From assembly GCA_002367335.1 (NCBI GenBank), contig DFBI01000230.1:1-10541 (forward strand): a stretch of DNA of 10,541 nt. Direction: 5' to 3'. Positions 6,189 through 10,541 of this stretch are shown here, piece by piece; the first letter of the stretch is position 1; each line of letters begins with the position of its first letter. Origin of the DNA: Syntrophaceae bacterium UBA3084. Lineage in GTDB: Bacteria; Desulfobacterota; Syntrophia; Syntrophales; UBA6807. The notes below the pieces were generated by a model. It saw only the letters and a list, made by a program, of their open reading frames with translations, searched no databases and had not been told where the DNA came from. The translations under genes were made by a program, and so were the position numbers.

Positions 6189-6326
6189 CGACAACGCCCG
6201 ACTTCACCCGCTGCACGGGAATTGCCGACAATGCTCAAATCATACAGGAACGAATGTTTAGCTGCAAAACGCATATTATTTGACAACGCTAGTGCAGTCG
6301 GTGTGCAAGGAGTTGTTAGCTGCAAT
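6189..6326 (-). other. attC site after the RloC-like gene, with internal duplication
   Basis: R'' is GTTAGCTGCAAT (plus 6315-6326), a perfect 12-nt inverse of the cassette start at 8967-8978, and it overlaps the stop codon. R' is GTTGTCG (6189-6195, minus), unusual against GTTRRRY. Arms: CCG (6208-6210) with CGG (6299-6301), T6298 unpaired, CTGCAC (6211-6216) with GTGCAG (6292-6297). Both end cores recur inside: GTTTAGCTGCAA at 6256-6267 and GACAACGC at 6282-6289 (copy of 6190-6197). This suggests two overlapping or fused sites. No gene fits in this 178-nt gap. Confidence 0.72.
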
Positions 6327-8908
6327 TAAAGTCTCCCCCTGAACTCGCTTGCCCATCCATTCAGTTTATCCAGATCAGCTTCGATCTCGTCGAAAGAGGG
6401 AGGTTCAGCTCTTGTCTCTGGTGTCTGATCGTGTAGTTGGGTGGAGTATTTGGTCATCAACTCCTCAATAAGTTCGCAGTCTTCCGCGGTAATCACGGAG
6501 AGACCAGATATCTGTTGGGTTTGTATGCTCCTGCGGAATCTGTTAACCACGTTGCTTGTAAGGACTTCCTCTACTGCACGTTCGGTAGCTTGGCGAATGC
6601 GCAAACATAACTGAGCCAAATTGGCCTCGTATGAATCTCTGTTATCAGCAATGTCAATACGTCTAGCCTCCTGCAGCGAGTTACGTAGGGAACGTATCCG
6701 CGCATTCAAGTTTTTCGTTTCCCAGGGCACATCGGGGATACATTTGCCACATACCGTCGCCTGTTTGATTACTTCTTTGGAATCAAACAAGACTCTGGCT
6801 TTGGATGCCTCTTGCAAACAAACTAGAAAGAACAGGTCGTGTGTGAACACAATGATTGGCCTTGAGCGAGCCATCCGAACAAGGAGGCCCGCTAAATTTT
6901 CTCTGTGCAGATGATCAAATGAGCAGACAGGATCATCAAAGACTATGGCTGAGCGAGACGGAGACATTGATATCTCTGCAAGAAAAGCAGCGAGTGCAGC
7001 AGCACGAAATTCGCCTTCACTGACGATCTTATGAACATCGATAAAGCTGCAATCTTCATCCGCAAATTCAACTCTATGATAGACCACGCCACGTTGACCT
7101 CTGGTTTTGTTAAGTGTGAGGACGGTTTCTCTGTTTTGTATTTTCTTAAGAAGCGAGTCAAATCTGGTTTTTAACTCGGAAGTCACACACTGCTCGGTTA
7201 GCGAGTTACTAAGTACCGTGATTGAAGTGGTTCTGGCAGAACTGATAGCGTTGTCCAATTTGTATACTTTGCCCAGCCTTTCCACTTCTGCTAATATTTG
7301 AGTTTGTTGTGCCGATATCCATTCTTTGGATTGCAGGTTAGTCTTCTCGTCTTTGAGATTATGCACCTGTACAGGATCTGCTGATTTCTCAAGGGTTTCC
7401 ACTTCTTGCTCTATCGCCTTTAGTATTTTATCGATTGAATCAATCGGGGAAACTGCTAATGCAGAGGGCTGGTCCCATTTATTATCTTTCAATCCTTGGA
7501 TGAGCCAAACCCTGCGAACAGCGCTCTTCTCCAAGAAGTCTTCGACGGTAATCCCGGGTTCATTGCTATAATTCTTGAATTCAGCCAATGTCTCAAGATT
7601 GTCTTCGCTGAGTGGCAGCAGTTCATCTAATTTGGTGATAGACTCTTCTATCGCCTGCTTGCATTCATCCAACTTCTTTGCAGTCTCATCTCTGATGAAC
7701 TTGTCAAACCTGTCAAGTCGGTCTTTTGCGTCAGTGTCCAAGGGCTGCTGACACAGTAAACAATAGGTGAGTGTATCTATGGCAGGGAACTCCACACCAG
7801 GTTGAACAACGGACTCGGCAAAGTTCTTTGCGGCAGCCCAAAGCTGTTTCCAAGCTTCGGTACCCACGCCGTTTATTGGGTCCTTTCCTTCCATGGATTT
7901 AGAAGCTATCTGCGCGGCTTCAACTGAAGCATCATGTTCGGCTTTAATTAGGCGAGCCTTGTTGGTACTTTCATCTGAAAGGGCATCATTTATAATAGAG
8001 AGATTGTTTCTCAAGCGAGTAAACCTTGTTGCCTTCTGTTTGAGTTCATTGGCTGCCTCAACTGGATTTGATTGGGCTAATACTCGGTCCAATTCTTGCG
8101 AGCGCTGTCGTTCTTCTTCCGTGAAAGTAGTGTTTCTAGTTATCTCAGATGTTTGTGTTAGGCGAGTTAGCCCATTGTACCAGCGACCGACGTCTGTTGA
8201 TTGAAATTCTGTTTGCAGTGATAGTAACGCTTTCACCAAAGCACGTTTCTCATTGTTAAGTAAATCGGTTATGTTGTCACAGACTTGGGCAAGCGAATCC
8301 AGCAAGTTCAGGCCGAGCGGCGCATACGCAACTGCATTTTCTTCATTTACGTATATCGAAGCACCATGGGAATCAAAAACATTGATGGCAGCAAGCTCGT
8401 CTGGGCAAGACACATCTTCACACCAATCAAACTGCTTCTCGTCATCTCCAACTTGGTATGTTATAGTGGCAATTTTTTCCTCGCCAGCAACGGATACAAA
8501 GATATTGGATAGTATTTGCTCTTGTGTGTGTCTGCTGCGACATACCTTTTTCAATAACCGAATGTAGCCAGATTTACCAGAGGCATTGTTTCCAAATATT
8601 ACGGTTATTCCCTCGGGACTGAAGCTCAGAGTTTGGCCTGGTGCAAGTGCGTTTATGTTCTGGACATTGGATATTGAAGTCAGGGAGACTGGGGGGAGGG
8701 AAGAATCAGGTTCCTGAAAATGGTGTGATGCAAGTGGTTCATGACTTACATTGTGATCCAACAATCCATGTTCAGCTTTGCATATCTGAAGAAGCTCCTC
8801 TATATCATTTGGCTCCAGCTGGGGATTAAGAAAGAGCCTCCTCAAAGCATCCCGTTGCCAATCAGGGCGGGTCAGTGACCAACTGAGAATATCTGCGTAT
8901 ACTGACAC
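6326..8908 (-). CDS. RloC/PrrC-like ABC-type ATPase with zinc-hook motif, putative anticodon-nuclease defence protein
   Basis: This 860-aa cytosolic protein has a split ABC/SMC-like ATPase. Walker A GNNASGKS is at 106-113, signature VSEGE at 629-633, Walker B AIVFDDP at 654-660 with D-loop CSFDH, and H-loop FTHD at 688-691. The long insert between the halves (about 210-600) is mostly helical/coiled coil and carries CLLC at 383-386, a CxxC suited to a Rad50-type zinc hook. After the ATPase, R772-x3-E776 and H826 could form the Arg-Glu-His set of PrrC/RloC anticodon nucleases (HEPN fold); a second pair, CGKC, is at 720-723. This order (ATPase half, hook, ATPase half, C-terminal nuclease) matches RloC, a tRNA-cleaving toxin often linked to restriction loci. 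GTG start with GAGG 7 nt upstream. The ATPase call is firm; the nuclease call is inference, and it could be a related OLD- or SMC-like defence ATPase. Confidence 0.93.
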   Translation of the reverse strand: MSVYADILSWSLTRPDWQRDALRRLFLNPQLEPNDIEELLQICKAEHGLLDHNVSHEPLASHHFQEPDSSLPPVSLTSISNVQNINALAPGQTLSFSPEGITVIFGNNASGKSGYIRLLKKVCRSRHTQEQILSNIFVSVAGEEKIATITYQVGDDEKQFDWCEDVSCPDELAAINVFDSHGASIYVNEENAVAYAPLGLNLLDSLAQVCDNITDLLNNEKRALVKALLSLQTEFQSTDVGRWYNGLTRLTQTSEITRNTTFTEEERQRSQELDRVLAQSNPVEAANELKQKATRFTRLRNNLSIINDALSDESTNKARLIKAEHDASVEAAQIASKSMEGKDPINGVGTEAWKQLWAAAKNFAESVVQPGVEFPAIDTLTYCLLCQQPLDTDAKDRLDRFDKFIRDETAKKLDECKQAIEESITKLDELLPLSEDNLETLAEFKNYSNEPGITVEDFLEKSAVRRVWLIQGLKDNKWDQPSALAVSPIDSIDKILKAIEQEVETLEKSADPVQVHNLKDEKTNLQSKEWISAQQTQILAEVERLGKVYKLDNAISSARTTSITVLSNSLTEQCVTSELKTRFDSLLKKIQNRETVLTLNKTRGQRGVVYHRVEFADEDCSFIDVHKIVSEGEFRAAALAAFLAEISMSPSRSAIVFDDPVCSFDHLHRENLAGLLVRMARSRPIIVFTHDLFFLVCLQEASKARVLFDSKEVIKQATVCGKCIPDVPWETKNLNARIRSLRNSLQEARRIDIADNRDSYEANLAQLCLRIRQATERAVEEVLTSNVVNRFRRSIQTQQISGLSVITAEDCELIEELMTKYSTQLHDQTPETRAEPPSFDEIEADLDKLNGWASEFRGRL

Positions 8909-8971
8909 GGCATTTCCTCATATGATATGTTCTGATGTTCCTGGATCAAATGACCGACCATCATTGATTGC

Positions 8972-9056
8972 AGCTAACGGGGCTGCGGATAAGCAGCCGG
9001 AGAGACCGAGATGTTAATCTCGGGATCGACGGTCTGCTTGACCCCATTGTTAACCC
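8972..9056 (-). other. attC site after the HEPN-like gene (best-formed site in the window)
   Basis: R'' GTTAACCC (9049-9056 plus) overlaps the stop codon and is the exact inverse of the cassette start at 10354-10361. R' is GTTAGCT (8972-8978). Arms: GGGG (8979-8982) with CCCC (9042-9045); AAGCAG (8991-8996) with CTGCTT (9034-9039); CCG (8997-8999) with CGG (9030-9032), leaving T9033 unpaired on the plus strand, the recombinogenic (bottom) strand. Tip: CCGAGAT (9006-9012) with ATCTCGG (9017-9023), loop GTTA. This is the textbook attC layout. Confidence 0.85.
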
Positions 9057-10321
9057 TTTTTTATTCCTTCCATAAATTCTTTGATAACCTTTTGAAGCAT
9101 CAAGTCAATTTCAACGTAAATTTGCAACTGAGCTTTTTGCCAATCACCTTGTTTTGTAGGTAAGGGCTTAGCAATCAAAGAAACATAAGTATCTCTGATT
9201 TTAGCCCTTTTTTTCTCAATTTCTCGCTCGGAACCATGATCGATATCATGCCTTGCAGCCAATCTCAGATGTTTAACTTTCCACAAAGGGTCCAATAACG
9301 ATTCATTCGTTATAGAAATCAACCTTTTAGCCGTACCAGATCCCTCATATAAAAGAAAAAAAAGATAATCTATTAACAAATTAAAATCCGTCTCATTCCT
9401 AGCAATAAGCGAAGGAATTATTGCACAAGCCATCATCGTTTTTGATGTCGGCTTGAAAACAGGAGCTTGCCCATTGCTCTCACAAAGCGAATTTATTCTA
9501 TAAAGTTGTTCAGTGATAGCGTATCCAAGGTGTGATATACGTGCCGGAATTGACCTGTTAAAACTTTCTTCAATTTCTCCACTAAAACGGTCCGAATAGA
9601 CAAACCCTAAGTGTTGATTGACTTGACCATAAAGACCACCTTTAAATGTTTCACCATGTATAATCTCTTCGCTTTGACACTCTCCTTGTCTCTCTATTGC
9701 TCCGCCAATCTCAAGAGAAGCATTGATAACCTCGAATAAATCACCTGATAATTCGGTTATTTCCATTCTGCGTTCTGCTATTATGTCTTTGTCATACCGC
9801 AAGTATTTGAATTGCCTATCTATAAAAGACTGGTATTCCGCAACTGACGCAAGAGTAAAATCAGTGAAAAAACTTTGTGGATTCCAAAGCCTTGATGTTG
9901 CTTCCGCTGCCGCAAGAACAGATTCAATTCTGACAGAAGGCAGCTCGAACAGATCTATATTTTGGGGAAACTGATCCTGAAGTTTATATAGATTTTCTTG
10001 AGCTTCTAAAATTGAATCAAAACCGACTGAATTTCTAATACATTCAAGTTCTCTTGAAATGGAATCAATACTGCCAAGGCTATTTTCTATTTGCTTTTGT
10101 AAAGACAAATAACTTTCAGAGATTCCTGCGATCGAAAGATAGTCATTTATGTGTGCTTTGTGGAGAACGGCATTTTGATATTCAAGTGCTGGAAATTTTG
10201 CACTATCAATAATTTTTTGATATTCCTTCATTGATTCAGAAATTGGCTCAAAGAGTTTTTCAATTTGTCTCTGTTGTTCAATTAATCTGCTAAACCAATG
10301 ATCATTGGGATGGAACGTCAT
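9050..10321 (-). CDS. Uncharacterised 423-aa protein with a C-terminal HEPN-like R-x4-H motif
   Basis: I do not recognise a named family. Residues 10-120 are helical and rich in Gln/Glu/Lys, probably coiled coil (IEQQRQIEKLFEPISESMKE). The middle (~125-290) is mixed. The C-terminal part is helical: hydrophobic LLIDYLFFLLYEG (315-327), then WKVKHLRLAARHDIDHG (347-363), a charged linker and an amphipathic end. R353-x4-H358 followed by D359 and H362 fits the R-x4-6-H motif of HEPN ribonucleases found in abortive-infection and toxin proteins. No signal peptide; probably cytosolic. ATG start with AAGGTGG ~10 nt upstream. It occupies its own cassette (8978-10360), first in the visible array, and is followed by an RloC-like ATPase and a restriction-modification enzyme, which supports a defence role. 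That role is inference; the motif alone is weak evidence. The gene is more AT-rich than its neighbours. Confidence 0.92.
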   Translation of the reverse strand: MTFHPNDHWFSRLIEQQRQIEKLFEPISESMKEYQKIIDSAKFPALEYQNAVLHKAHINDYLSIAGISESYLSLQKQIENSLGSIDSISRELECIRNSVGFDSILEAQENLYKLQDQFPQNIDLFELPSVRIESVLAAAEATSRLWNPQSFFTDFTLASVAEYQSFIDRQFKYLRYDKDIIAERRMEITELSGDLFEVINASLEIGGAIERQGECQSEEIIHGETFKGGLYGQVNQHLGFVYSDRFSGEIEESFNRSIPARISHLGYAITEQLYRINSLCESNGQAPVFKPTSKTMMACAIIPSLIARNETDFNLLIDYLFFLLYEGSGTAKRLISITNESLLDPLWKVKHLRLAARHDIDHGSEREIEKKRAKIRDTYVSLIAKPLPTKQGDWQKAQLQIYVEIDLMLQKVIKEFMEGIKKG

Positions 10322-10365
10322 TTTAATGTTACCACCTTAGTTGAGTTACTTTTGGGTTAACATGT

Positions 10366-10371
10366 ATTATA
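10366..10371 (-). promoter_or_regulatory. Candidate -10 box (TATAAT) driving the cassette array
   Basis: On the minus strand a consensus TATAAT lies 4 nt upstream of the first cassette boundary (GTTAACCC, 10354-10361) and ~45 nt upstream of the 423-aa start codon. No good -35 hexamer is seen at 16-18 nt; only a T-rich run is present. It is placed where an array promoter (Pc-like) or a cassette-end promoter would help the downstream genes, all in the same orientation. Confidence 0.4.
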
Positions 10372-10403
10372 CGGCCTATTTTATGTAGAAAAAGGCAGCG
10401 GGT

Positions 10404-10524
10404 CATTTTAACTACCTGAATATTCATAAAATAATAAAATGAGCTGTATTTAATTACGGCTTATCTCCACCCTCCAGCACAACTTATTTCCCTTTAGCAA
10501 ATTATAGTAACTATTCAGGTTGAA
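10404..10524 (-). other. Possible further attC or attI-associated inverted repeat
   Basis: ACCTGAATA (10414-10422) and TATTCAGGT (10512-10520) form a perfect 9-bp inverted repeat about 107 nt across. On the minus strand the outer cores read TTCAAC and GTTAAAA, like R'' and R'. Spacing fits a long attC. The interior is AT-rich with no gene. If real, only ~50 nt (holding the TATAAT) separates it from the next cassette boundary. Confidence 0.35.
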
Positions 10525-10541
10525 GGCTGAAGACTGAAGTA
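10521..10541. repeat. Short heptamer repeats at the right edge
   Basis: Three consecutive degenerate heptamers TGAAGGC, TGAAGAC and TGAAGTA run to the end of the window and may continue beyond it. Simple intergenic repeat; no function assigned. Confidence 0.45.

Larger units (their letters stand above)
503..10361 (-). mobile_element. Integron gene-cassette array (six inferred cassettes; integrase not in window)
   Basis: Inferred cassettes, right to left: 10360-8978, 8977-6195, 6194-2905, 2904-2339, 2338-1141 (with intron) and 1140 to about 503. All genes are co-oriented, stops lie in or within ~12 nt of R'', and three cassettes carry 8-12-nt exact inverted matches between their start and R''. 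Sites vary from ~54 nt (intron removed) to ~138 nt, so attC diversity is high. No intI is seen; cassette direction places attI and intI, if present, beyond 10541. Confidence 0.82.

Noticed and set aside
7893..8204. 103-aa plus-strand ORF and similar ones at 8253-8567 and 6621-6914
   Set aside because: Ser/Leu/Cys-rich antisense shadows of the RloC-like coding sequence.
503..10361. CRISPR array or tandem direct repeats
   Set aside because: No regularly spaced direct repeats; the repeated motifs are inverted pairs, different for each gene.
1..10541. tRNA or rRNA genes
   Set aside because: No cloverleaf with a GTTCRAATC-type T-arm and no rRNA signature seen on either strand.

Overview
The window looks like part of an integron gene-cassette array from an environmental, probably uncultured Gram-negative bacterium. 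No taxonomic marker is present. Base composition varies from gene to gene, as expected for captured cassettes, and an interspersed palindrome at the left end has the 'GAAGCAATCTC' theme I associate with Deltaproteobacteria, Nitrospirota and similar lineages. Lineage is therefore a weak inference.

All real protein genes are on the minus strand and read right to left. Most consecutive genes are separated by 50-140 nt folded sites that behave like attC recombination sites. The sequence that opens a cassette (GTTRRRY-like, R') is found again in inverted form right after that cassette's stop codon (R''). Exact examples are GTTAACCC around the 423-aa gene, GTTAGCTGCAAT around the 860-aa gene and GTTCGGCA around the 142-aa gene. 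Between R'' and the next R' lie imperfect hairpins with unpaired bases.

In cassette order (right to left): a 423-aa protein with an R-x4-H motif like HEPN RNases (9050-10321); an 860-aa RloC/PrrC-like ABC ATPase with a CxxC zinc-hook candidate and a possible anticodon-nuclease-like C-terminus (6326-8908); a 1048-aa single-chain restriction-modification enzyme of the type IIG/ISP kind (3001-6147); a 142-aa unknown protein (2465-2893); a VIT1/CCC1-family metal transporter (1836-2312); and two small unknown genes (877-1110 and 505-831) that may share one cassette. The first three form a run of probable anti-phage functions carried on unusually large cassettes (about 1.4, 2.8 and 3.3 kb).

The attC of the VIT cassette is split by a 644-nt group IIC intron (1181-1824) in the opposite orientation to the cassettes. 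That is the known target and orientation of IIC-attC introns. Its reverse-transcriptase gene is reduced to a 46-codon in-frame remnant.

Left of the array (1-480) are a 152-nt palindromic element and a fragment of a gene that seems frameshifted. Right of it (10361-10541) are a TATAAT box facing the array, a long inverted repeat that could be another attC or part of attI, and short heptamer repeats. No integrase gene is inside the window; if one exists nearby it should lie beyond the right edge.
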